Assembly: GCA_033675265.1 (NCBI GenBank)
Contig: JAUJYZ010000713.1
Location: 100,001 to 164,000, forward strand
Direction: 5' to 3'
Length of the DNA stretch: 64,000 nucleotides
Source: Actinostola sp. cb2023
Lineage: Eukaryota; Cnidaria; Anthozoa; Actiniaria; Actinostolidae
The position numbers and the translations under genes were made by a program. Positions within the stretch are counted from its first letter, which is position 1; every line of letters starts with the position of its first letter. This document shows positions 10,461 through 22,449 of this stretch, piece by piece. The notes under the pieces are model-generated. The model was not told where the DNA came from and ran no database searches. It worked only from the letters and a program-made list of their open reading frames with translations.

Positions 10461-13320
10461 TTTTGTCAGTGATATGAAACCAACGTTGTAAACCTTTTAG
10501 TATTTATTTAAAATAACATGTCAAGAATTGAAGAAATATTTATGTAAATAGCATCTTCCTTTTATGTCAAGAGGCGAGGAAACGGTGTGAGGCAGAAACA
10601 GGCTGTTTCAAGACTCATCATTTAAAAACTTATCAAAGCTCTGAATGCAGGATGTTTTCGGCATGATAAGGCATTTAATTTAGTTCACGTCGCGAAAACC
10701 CATTTATTGTAGTAATAATCGTCGCTCTAAAAACATCTGATCTGATTCGAGGTTTATTAAGTTAACTGCAAAAGGTAGCAAACAGCGTGATTGTGATGAA
10801 ATCACCCTGCACTCACAAATAATTACTTCTCACTTCAAGGGCATACTGGAAAAAAAAAACACGTGCGCTCTTCATATCTTAGAAATTCAATGGAAATAGG
10901 AGCACGCATGCGCGCGGAAATTCGATCATTGGACATTAATTTAATTCAATTCAATGTTTACTTGCAAATGGAGATAATAATAAATAATAAATAATATAGT
11001 ATAAATGAAGATACATATATATAAATATATATTACGGAAAGTATAAGTAATTATTACTGAAAGTATAAGTGAAATTATAAAGGATATAGTGCCGAAGAGC
11101 TAGAGTAACTTACGTTTTCGATCTATAGCTCACTAACCTTCAGTTAGCGGGTGGACTAAGAAAATATTAATTGATATAAGCATCAATATAGCTTTAAGGC
11201 ACTTGATCACTATAATATATTATTAAAAAAACTACTACAAACTTCGTTAATTACTGATATAAATAAGATTCAAATTAAGCATTTTTGTTTGCTTTTCTTA
11301 ATCGAGGTATCAATGGAATTCCATATATAGCAATAGACCTTTTTACCGATACGGCGGCCATCTTGGATTATGGGATGCCCAGGGTGCAAGCTAGTAATAA
11401 CCATTTGGCCATGAAAAACTACGAAACCCTAATTTAAAGCAATGAATTTGTACAAAATTATACAACAATACACAACACATGTAGATAGTAAGTCATACAG
11501 CACTATGCGGGCTGATCGAGATAGACATATGATAAGATAGTCATTACAACGTCACTAAAATAATGCGTTTTAAGACGCGCCCATTTTACAATATGGAAGG
11601 GAGGAAGCCGGAAGAAGAACAAGAAGAATAAATACATTTTATCGATATTCATTATCTAGTTCCATATTTTATGTTCGAATAAAGGTCATAAAACACCACT
11701 TAGCTCATTAATGTATGTCTAGATATAGTTTTTCACTGTCGGACTACTCAGCAGTACACGACGCAAAAGGTGGGCAAATGATGTCATGTTTGTAGAGATT
11801 TGACTTGTGATTGGTTGAACAGAGGAAGCCATTGAAGTGTTTCCCGCCGTTTTACTTGCAGTGGCCAGCGCGTCTCAGTTGTTGCTGTCAAACAGCTTTA
11901 TAATGAGTATTTTATAAGGAAATTAATAATTATTATTGTTGAAAATAAAATAAAGAAATATAAAAGACATTTTTTTGGTTGATTGGGAAGGTTCAATGAA
12001 TATAGAAATAAAGGAATAATATTGAGATTGTCTCCCCGATTAGTCTTGGCACAAACTAGAAGCTTGAGACTTTAAGAAAGTTACGTGTAGATTCAAAAGT
12101 TATTATTATTATTTTTGTGGTGCTGTGAAAATTAATCAACTTCTCAAATTAGTATATAAGTAATCAAATGGTGATGAGTGAAATTGGGGAAAAATTTCAA
12201 GCGTGTTTGTCATATTAAAACGGAGTAATTTCCCGAGTAAATTCAGTCCGCAGATTTTGACAAACACGAAAGGAGTGAAATTTATCCCAAATTTCACTCA
12301 TCACCATTTGATTACAATTTTTAAAATTTCTCCAAGATTTTATCCAGTTTTTGTGGTTCGTGATTTTTTGGTGTTTTTTTCCCCGATATTTTGTTCACTC
12401 CATCAGTTTTGAAAACCTTTCCACCAGTTATCGGTGCTTTTTTCCGTATTTTCGTTTGTTAACAATGAAATTTCGTTTTCCTCCACTAAAGCAAATCTCG
12501 ACGCCATCTTTATTTTGGGGGAGGAAGAAGTATCACCATGGCAACAGTTGAATAACAAATTTCGCGAGAAATTTCGCATCGGGGTATATATTTCAGAGGA
12601 TTTTGAGGAATTCCTACTACACTGTTATAATTCATATATCTTATCTGTTTAGATTTAATCTACGTCTTTGTGGTTGCCAGTCCCGAGGGATGGCGGAGAG
12701 AGAGGAGGGAAGGAAGTTTTTCTGTAACAATTCACGGGGGACTCTGAATTGGATGCTCTTTCCTTTATGGCTGCGAAATCAACTCAGCTAGTCTTTTAAT
12801 ATTTCTCATTCAAAAATGAAAGTAAAAATCCAGAGGAAAGAAAATAAACAAAAACATGACAACTTAAATATCCCAAAAAAAAATCCTAAATATCTCGAAA
12901 ATTTCTCTAAATATCCCCATCATTTATCCATATGATTATTATTTTCACCGGCTTCCATTGTAGTAAAAGATCAAATAATGAGAAAGGAAATAAACAGCCT
13001 TGAGTTATTAACTCGATCGAAACGGCTCTAAATGAAAACATGGACGACTGCAAATTGGTGACTGGAAGTACTTGAGAGCCCTGAAAATATGCGGGGCGGC
13101 CCACAACTTTGATCCCAGGATCACATGTGGATCCCGTAGCGTCGATTTGGTTGGATTTCACTAGTTTTCAGTGAGTTTTGGTCGTTTTTAGTAGTCATTT
13201 GGGGATTTAGACCCAAGATTAAGTCCTAAATATCCAAAAATATCATATTTTTTTCTAAATATCTCGTGTTTTTCTAAATATCACAGGAGCTTCTAAATAT
13301 CTCAAAAAATATCCGGATAT
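8943..13320. other. AT-rich gene-free stretch
   Basis: No convincing exon was found. The stretch includes T-rich low-complexity sequence (9830-9910), what looks like a degraded retroelement 3' tail ending near 10155 (AATAAATGGACCTTTGAACC) and short ATT runs at about 10436-10460. Near 12150-12310 a segment with ATCAAATGGTGATGAGTGAAA is answered by its inverted copy, another small MITE-like palindrome. Confidence 0.4.
12164..12317. repeat. Short inverted repeat
   Basis: AATCAAATGGTGATGAGTGA near 12164 pairs with TCACTCATCACCATTTGATT near 12293-12313. The spacer also contains paired GTTTGTCA-type blocks. A MITE or foldback remnant is likely. Confidence 0.6.
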
Positions 13321-13330
13321 TTGTGTCAAG

Positions 13331-13408
13331 GCCTACAACGGCCACCTCTACACAACGGCCACAAAAGTTTGTCCCAACGGTGGCCGTTGTGGAGAGGTTC
13401 GACTATAT
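13331..13408. repeat. Remnant of the 'GGCCAC-CTCTACACAA' dispersed repeat
   Basis: Contains CAACGGCCACCTCTACACAA, its inverted counterpart GGCCGTTGTGGAGAGG, and a GTTCGACT end. The same phrase introduces the minisatellite at 30275-30770, so it is a candidate source of that array. Confidence 0.5.
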
Positions 13409-14032
13409 ATCTGAGATCATGTGAACGCTGATACGGCGAGCACACGATGGTAGGAAGTGATTGACTTTGCAATATATCACTGAAGTAAGTATCCTATTTA
13501 CTGGAATTGTTTGTCCGGCTCGGTCGAGGGCCGCGCCTGGGTGTTTTCAGTCATTCTCTAAAAGGTTGTCCGTACAGCATATCCGTATTTAAACGGAACT
13601 ATCACATGACTGAATAGAAACTCTTATCAGTAGTGATAATGAAGTTATTGTAAGTATATTGGCAGTTTCATTATTGATAAAGATCATGGTAAGCTTAATT
13701 GGGGATGGAAATGCACTGAAAAATTGCTAAATTCGGCAAGAAAAAACAGCAGGTTTTGTGTTCATCACGTTAAAGTTCTGTTGGTATAAAATTTATGCTG
13801 GATGGATAACCTTTTTAATCAAGACATTGAATCTTATTTTCCCAAAGCGAAGTCCCAATATTGATCTCCCTGTCCTTGCTGAGACTAGTGGGATAAGGAC
13901 CCTTGAAATCCAGTCTTGCTCGCTCCTGTCAAAACATCCATCTATAGCTCATTGTAATAAGGAATGGCATGGAGTAATAACAAACATTCACTGAGGAGGC
14001 GGAGAGTGATTTGACCGGCGCAGAGCTTCGGG

Positions 14033-14092
14033 GATCAGGGATCAGGGATCAGGGATCAGGGATCAGGGACTTGGGGATCAGGGATCAAGGTG
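14033..14092 (+). repeat. GGGATCA heptamer array
   Basis: GGGATCA is repeated about seven times, with one interruption by ACTTGG. Confidence 0.85.
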
Positions 14093-17000
14093 TAATACAG
14101 TAACTCCGCAGCCTGACCATTGAACTTACCTTAACGTTAGTGATCCTCGAATAGTGTGTCGTCGACCAAACTGCTTCAAGCCGTTTAATCAGAAATGAGA
14201 GAAACTGGACCCAAGCCTGGAGGTAGTGACAGCTCAGTGCAATATCCTAAATACTCCTTGGACTCTTTCTGAGGGAATTTAATTTCAATTACGTATGGCA
14301 GCGTACGCTTCCTCATTCATTAGGCTATTTTACTCTAACAAAGGGTACAAATCGTCAGGGATAGAGCATATCCGGACCTAGCGTCGTTTTCAATCACTAC
14401 GCTTTTGACTAACAGGTGGAAAGTATTTGATTGCAGATTGAGGGAGTACAAGACACCCAATCAAAACGATGATTATCATAATTTCCCACTCGCCTACGGC
14501 CCACTTGCCTATTTATTTTCAACTATTAATGTCACAAAAGCAAGTAATAAAAGCACAGTTGCAAGACTTAGTACCTTTTCTATTTTCCTGTTATCAAAAG
14601 CAAAGACGTCAATGTTCTGGGCTGTTGTGCGGACTAATTTACTCGAGTCAAATGATAATGTCACGAAGCAGTGTTTTATCGAAATAGAAATGATAACGTT
14701 GCCATCACATTGACAGCCCTCGTGCTCCTAATAGCTTTCCAACGTTCATCCGATCAGGTTCAATATGACAACACGAGGTCTACGGACCAATTAAGGCAGT
14801 GTTTTGTTCAAACACATCAGTACAGATTCGGCAAAAAACCTGTACGTTAACTGAAATTCATTATGTGTCTTTACAACTAATCTCGTTATCTGTACCGACT
14901 TTGCAGTTTCGCGTGTTTTTCGCTGATCTGAGTTTGATATAATCAGGTAAATCTAAAAATGAGCTATGAAAATATTCTCAAAGCAGAAAAACTGATGGAA
15001 TCTTTTAAAAGACCTTTATCTGAGTTTATGATTGGTAACATAGTTATCTTGGTGCCATTAAACAAGTTTTTGAAACAAAACTAAAATAAACGACAAAACT
15101 CAACTAAATTCCGTTTGAAAATCTGTAATGTGTTGCTAAAACGGTTGTTTTTATCTGAAATTGGAAGCAAAATACCTTGAGGGCTACAACAGACACTTTA
15201 TAGGAACGTTTTAAGTCATAATTCATGTCAATATCTGCTCGGGCAAACACGTGTAGACCGGCCAGCATTGCTAAAATTATTTCCTACATCGGTTTTAAAT
15301 GATCATCATTTTGCCACCTATTTCCCCTTAATTTGTCCCATAAATCTTATAAACCGCTTTTCTGAAAATAAGAGACGTAAATCCATATTATCTACACTAA
15401 TTTCCATATTTACTATTAGCCATTTTAATTTCCCCCCAGAAATACTTTCAGAGTAAGAGACCCAGATAACGTCTCGTTTTAATTCACTTAAAAAACGACG
15501 CTCTAGATCATGGCTGTATTAATCCATTGTGTATTGAAACCATGTAAGGTATAATTTACACACAATTTATACGTTCACTGTGGCCGGTGTAAATCTCGTG
15601 TAAATTAAATGTATATGGTTTGAACATTTCCTGACACAATTTACGGCGAATTTCCGCATAATTTACACGAATTTCCACATAATTCCCACCCTGCACAAAT
15701 AGATGCGACCGAAATGGACGACAAGATCGATGTCACATACACCATTCAAGTTGCTCCTGTAGCTGCCATCGTACTCTTTGTTTTCAAAAATGGGCGAAGA
15801 AAATGTACATTTATTAATGCCAAACTTTACCGACAACTGACCTCGGTCTTATACGACGAGGAGCTGCAATGATGATAACCGACAACACCCACCATTATTA
15901 AAAACACAAATCTCTCTCCATAAACAATATCCTTAATGATTCAAGCGCTCTACCTCTCAGGCAATCGTCTGGTGAAAAACATCGAATCAACGTCGGTACA
16001 GTTCTCTTTGTACACTAATAGTTGTTGAATATCCGTTTACGTACGCGCGCACTTTTGGGCCGAGATGGCACGGCTAAAATTAGACGTTACTTACAGCTAT
16101 TTCAACAAGGATTGTAACGCGAAAAGCACATAGAATATTGTGTATTCAAAGATTAAAATTACTTTTGTATTCATTGTGGTAAAGTTACTTGAAATATGTT
16201 GGAATAATTTTGTTTTCTAAAAAAAAACTTTATACAATTTATTACAACTTGAGATTCAATTTCGGTATTCACAACACAACCCTTTTATATAGACAATAGA
16301 GTACTTTTACACCAAAGCACCGGTTATTTGGATCACATTTCTCCCTTCCTGAAAGGCCCTAGAGGCTTTAGTAATTATACTTCTTAAACTACGTAATCAT
16401 CTGATATTGTTTTGAATTTGTTGTCATTGAAAATCACTGTTAGCGAAGTGTGCTGCCTCTTTAAATATCTCATATTATTATTAATAAATCATGGGGAAAT
16501 CAGTACCGCGGAGGTTTAAAAATGAGATCATAATTAGCATAGATGTTCAAACACTCGAAAGAGTTCTTTCTCCGATTTCAAAACACCTCGAATTTGGTTA
16601 AAAACATTCGTTTTTTGGATCCACTTTCCACAGTAAATAAAAATACACAAGGGAAGTATCAACCTTTCCTTGTTGGTGGGAAGCGGCAAATTGTGGAAAA
16701 AGTAGCACAAGATCTAATTTCAGAAGCAAGACAGAGATTGGATGAATTATATACAGTGATCTTAGTTTCCTTCGTCATTGTCAAAACTAAAAGCGGCCAT
16801 CTTAATGACGTCATATCACGAATTTGACTGATGATAAAATAATCGAGGAAACAGATAACACGCAGCATGCTACGTACCATGATAAAAATACACCAGAACA
16901 GAAATAACAATAGTAAAAATAACATCACGTACAACCATTTGGATAACCAGAAGGATAAAACAGTTGTAGAACTTTCCCATTTCAATGGAATAGTAGATAG

Positions 17001-17470
17001 CGACTTTAGATATGGAATGATGACACGCCTGGATGTCAAATGCCTTGGGGAGGAGGGGGAGGGGAGGAGATGAGGGGAAAGTGAGGGGGAGGTAAGAGGG
17101 AGGGGAAGAGGAAGCTAAAACGGGGTTCTGAAACAGGTTACTTTTCTGTTGTTATTATTATTTTGCAATCCCATTTTCTCGCGAGAAGCGTGTCATTCTC
17201 CACGCGCGTTGCGTTTTCTGTTGATAATTAGACTGGTCCCCATTTCTTCCCTACGAATAGACCCCACACGAAGTTGGATTTCGTATATCATTCATTCATT
17301 TATTTGTTGACGATAAAGTAGAATTAATCAATACTTATGTACAATTGTAGGTTCGATTCATTGATTCCAGTTTAATACCATGTTTATACGTTGCGATCAA
17401 AACAACTGAAAAGAAAGACGGAAAAAATGAAATTGGTGGAGGCTCGAAAAAGTTGAAGCATTCATGGAAA
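14093..17470. other. Gene-free stretch
   Basis: No protein could be recognised. Open frames at 14405-14713 and 16543-16827 have no motif or splice context. A GGGGGAGG-type purine tract lies at 17045-17112. Confidence 0.4.
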
Positions 17471-17472
17471 TA

Positions 17473-17657
17473 GAGTCGTTTTCGTATGAGTGGGAAACCT
17501 ACGGTACGGAGTTACAGTCGGGTACGGAATCGAAGACACAATCAACCAATCACAGCGCGCAAAATCATTGCTCAACCAATCAGAATGCTTGGACATGGCA
17601 CGGTCATCGCACGACACGAATCGTACCGTAACATCTTCCCACTCATACGAAAACGAT
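17473..17657. mobile_element. MITE, TA-flanked, 'GTTTTCGTATGAGTGGGAA' family
   Basis: The left end GAGTCGTTTTCGTATGAGTG is matched by inverted TTCCCACTCATACGAAAACG at the right, with TA dinucleotides at both borders. Other members lie at 25550-26303 and 55716-55866, with a half copy ending near 23881. It sits just downstream of the last ANAPC7 exon. Confidence 0.75.
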
Positions 17658-17732
17658 TATGACCCAAATTTCACAAGACCTCTTGGACTGATCATATCAT
17701 CACCACATCAACTGTTCAACATCGTATGATTG

Positions 17733-20700
17733 CTAATCTTCAGTGTGTTTACTTACTGGACCTTGAAGGTCTTGAGACGTCCAGGAAGCGGCATCCTCAA
17801 CATCATCCTACGGGACAGGAAAAGACAATCATTCGAAGTTACTATAACTATCGTGACAATACTCTGGTGGACGCCCGGTAAAAGGCGGGAAATTTACGAT
17901 CGGGGTGCGCCGATACCCTGACGCTAATTACGGATCGATTAAAGATAAAATTATTTCCCTTGCTAAGGACCGGGTAGTATTTGAGTCCACGGAAATCGCC
18001 AATAAACTGTACTTGTTCAGAATGAAAATACAATTAAATTTGACACCCTATATAAGTATGCAGGGGCTCGAAAACCAGATCCTATTGGGTAACACAATCA
18101 TGGGAGTGGACGTAAACGTAGGGGATACCGCGCGTAGTACAACAGGAAGCCCGATATAATAGTACCACAGGAAGCCCAATATAATAGTACTACAGGAAGC
18201 CCGATATAATAGTACCACAGGAAGCCCAGTATAATATAAACAGGAAGCCCAATAGCGTAGTACCACAGGAAGCCCGATATAATAGTACCACAGGAAGCCC
18301 GATATAATAGTAGCACAGGAAGCCCAATAGCGTAGTACCAAAGGAAGCCCGATATAATAGTACCACAGGAAGCCCGATATAATAGTACCAGAGGAAGCCC
18401 GATATAATAGTACCACAGGAAGCCCAATAGCGTAGTACCAAAGGAAGCCCGATATAATAGTACCACAGGAAGCCCGATATAATAGTACCACAGGAAGCCC
18501 GATATAATAGTACCACAGGAAGCCCGATATAATAGTACCACAGGAAGCCCGATATAATAGTACCACAGGAAGCCCGATATAATAGTACCACAGGAAGCCC
18601 GATATAATAGTAGCACAGGAAGCCCAATAGCGTAGTACCAAAGGAAGCCCGATATAATAGTACCACAGGAAGCCCGATATAATAGTACCAGAGGAAGCCC
18701 GATATAATAGTACCACAGGAAGCCCAATAGCGTAGTACCAAAGGAAGCCCGATATAATAGTACCACAGGAAGCCCGATATAATAGTACCACAGGAAGCCC
18801 GATATAATAGTACCACAGGAAGCCCGATATAATAGTACCACAGGAAGCCCGATATAATAGTACCACAGGAAGCCCGATATAATAGTACCACAGGAAGCCC
18901 GATATAATAGTACCACAGGAAGCCCGATATAATAGTACCACAGGAAGCCCGATATAATAGTACCACAGGAAGCCCGATATAATAGTACCACAGGAAGCCC
19001 GATATAATAGTACCACAGGAAGCCCAATAGCGTAGTACCACAGGAAGCCCGATATAATAGTACCACAGGAAGCCCGATATAATAGTACCACAGGAAGCCC
19101 GATATAATAGTACCACAGGAAGCCCGATATAATAGTACCACAGGAAGCCCGATATAATAGTACCACAGGAAGCCCAATAGCGTAGTACCAAAGGAAGCCC
19201 GATATAATAGTACCACAGGAAGCCCGATATAATAGTACCACAGGAAGCCCAATAGCGTAGTACCACAGGAAGCCCGATATAATAGTACCACAGGAAGCCC
19301 GATATAATAGTACCACAGGAAGCCCGATATAATAGTACCACAGGAAGCCCGATATAATAGTACCACAGGAAGCCCAATAGCGTAGTACCACATTGGAAGC
19401 CCGATATAATAGTACCACAGGAAGCCCAGTATAATATAAACAGGAAGCCCAATAAAAAGATGCACGCATAATAACAATACCGTAAGAAGACAAGGTTGGG
19501 CTGCCTGTGAATCCTACATTAGTGCTGAGCATGTCTACCTCTTCTAGACTGATAACTTCAGCATTATTAGTATCAAGAGCATCATCGTCGCTGTCCAGAT
19601 CCACTGATCCATTTCGCTTTTCAACATTCTGAATTCCTTCAATAGCTTTACTGTATCCTGGATTTAAACTGGAAGAGGGAAACATATTACCAGACATACA
19701 GTCATTCTCAAAAACGTTGTCCAGATGAAAAGACTACAATACTACAGTAAAGTCACGTGATTCATCATGTTTTCAATTTCTGTGCGCGGAACTGCGAGTT
19801 GATAGCAGCGCCATTACATTCAGTTCTCACAATGCTGTGTACCGTTTGTATCTCAAATTGAAATTCCATGTGAGGAAATTGAATACATAATGAATCACGT
19901 GACTTTATTGTAGTATTGTAGTCTTTTCATCTGGACAACCTTTTTGAGAATGACTGTATGTACTTTAAAATAGAGAATAAACATTTGGTAAAGGTACTTC
20001 TACTTCTATATAAGGTCATCTCTACCCTATATATCATGTACCATACCTAAGTGACTTGGTGTATTGATCCAGAGCTTCCTGGTAATCTATACCCTATATA
20101 TCATGTACCATACCTAAGTGACTTGGTGTACTGATCCAGAGCTTCCTGGTACTCATTGGTTGCCGCTAAGTAATCACCTAATAATTGATGGAGTCTTGCA
20201 GTTCGATGGTTAATAAGATGTTTTCTTAGTCTGCATGAACAATAACAATAACAATCAATCAATCAATCAGTTGGTCAGTCAGTCAGTCAGTCAGTTGGTC
20301 AGTCAGTTGGTCAGTCAGTTGATCAGTCAGTTAGTCAATCAGTTAGTGGGTCAGTCAGTCAGTTGGTGAGTCAGTCAGTCAGTGAGTCAGCCAGTTGTTC
20401 AGTCAGTCAGTCAGTCAGTTGGTCAGTCAGTTAGTGGGTCAGTCAGTCAGTCAGTCAGTGGGTCAGTCAGTGAGTCAGTGAGTCAGTAGGTTGGTCACTC
20501 AGTCAGTCGGTCAGTCAGTTGGTCAGTCACTCAGTCAGTCAGTCAGGGGTCAGTCACTCAGTCAGGGGTCAGTCAGTCAGTCAGTCAGTCAGTCAGTCAG
20601 GGGTCAGTCACTCAGTCAGTCAGGGGTCGGTCACTCAGTCAGCCAGTTGGTCAGTCACTCAGTCAGCCAGTTGGTCAGTCACTCAGTCAGCCAGTTGGTC

Positions 20701-22405
20701 AGTCACTCAGTCAGCCAGTTGGTCAGTCACTCACTCAGTCAGCCAGTTGGTCAGTCACTCAGTCAGCCAGTTGGTCAGTCACTCAGTCAGTCAGTCACTC
20801 AGTCAGCCAGTTAGTCAGTCACTCAGTCAGTCAGTCACTCAGTCAGCCAGTTGGTCAGTCACTCACTCAGTCAGTCACTCAGTCAGCCAGTTGGTCAGTC
20901 ACTCAGTCACTCACTCACTCAGTCAGCCAGTTGGTCAGTCACTCAGACAGTCAGTCAGTCACTCAGTCAGTCACTCAGTCAGCCAGTTGGTCAGTCACTC
21001 AGTCAGTCAGTTGGTAAATCAATCAATGAATGATTAATGAATAAGAAGTAATGTATTTCCAACCTTAGAATATAACAACCTTTCTTATATTTTGTCAATA
21101 AACAACTGTTAGTTCTTCTACTTACATATCTATAGCTTTATTGTATTCTTGTTTTTTCCCATGTACTTCAGCAAGAAGGCACACTGCATCAGTCGACGAG
21201 GGGTCTAGATTCAGCGCCTTTTCTAGCATTGTTTTGGCCTGCAAAGCAACAGTCAAATCCATCCTTTATATGCTATAAAATGTTTGACTACAAAGCAGCA
21301 TTTTGTAAAAACTTAAAGGTGAACCACAGGTGTCCCACCGATATTTACCTTGTCATTATTGGACAATTCATGCATCATTACCGTGGCACACAGCTACAAG
21401 AAATAGAAAATGATAATAATAATAATAATAATAATAATATATATTTCTTAAAATGCACTTAACGGGAGTCTCAATGCTTTTACAATATAAAAAATATGTA
21501 CTGAAAAATCAATAAAATAAACTATCTATATCTATATGTACAGTCATTTGCAAAAATTCTGGCTGCTACGAAATATCAATATATCGGGTGCATTATGGGT
21601 AATTAAATAATCGAAAATTCCCCTTAAAGCGGGTTGACGCCAGCAAAATTGGTAGAAATATTTAGTATAATGTTTGTTTTAGTCTTACGTTTGTTGTTTG
21701 TAGGTTTGCTTCATATTTTAAACAAGACGCTCAATGAGCGTTCACTCGGGCATTGTGAAAAGGAAAATGTCAGTTGTTCGAGGAAGTACTTGAAAATGAA
21801 TGCCAGTTGGTTGAAGAACAAGGACAATGTCAGCTGCGCGAGGAGAGACCTGACAATGACTGACAGTTGCGTGACGAGGGAGACTATGTATATACATGTA
21901 TGTGTCGAGTTCATTTGATTTGCCTTTGAGTTCATTTGATTACCTTTTGACTTTGAGTTCAATTGATTTGATTTTGATGAGTTTGTGTAAAGGCCCCCTC
22001 TCTAGCTTCAGATCCCGAAACGTCGAGTTTGGAATCGAGTTCGGGTTCGAGTTACGGTTCGAACGTCGAATAAAACAAGGACATCTTCTTCAATACAATA
22101 TAATTTCTCTGACGTCATGACAATCAGTGACAGTTGAGTGACGAGGGAGACTATTAGTCCGGTGAGTACGAACATGATACGTCTTGAGGTTGCATAGGTC
22201 AGATGGTTCCGATAACGGCCTCGCGTTTGTTTTAAAAAATATATATTTTAAGCGAGCTTCTAGTCCTTTTACCACTTCTAGTCATTGAACGATGAACTAG
22301 AATCCTGACCTTTTAATAGCTTGAAGATCTACAGCTGCGGAGTAATCTTGAAACTCCGGATACGATTAAATACGTCGCATACTCGTCATTTTGAAGCCGA
22401 ACAAA

Positions 22406-22449
<44 letters not shown>

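Noticed and set aside
18137..19452. CRISPR-like appearance of regular 25-bp repeats
   Set aside because: There are no unique spacers, units are contiguous, and the host is eukaryotic.
18048..19697. A 549-codon minus-strand open frame (and two shorter overlapping ones) through the 25-bp array as a repeat protein
   Set aside because: The unit lacks stops in any minus frame, so openness is automatic. A splice donor before the array and an APC7-like terminal exon after it explain the coding sequence better.
20491..21037. Ser/Gln/Val-rich proteins in the CAGT arrays (also 24900-25391)
   Set aside because: Artefacts of tetranucleotide repeats inside ANAPC7 introns.
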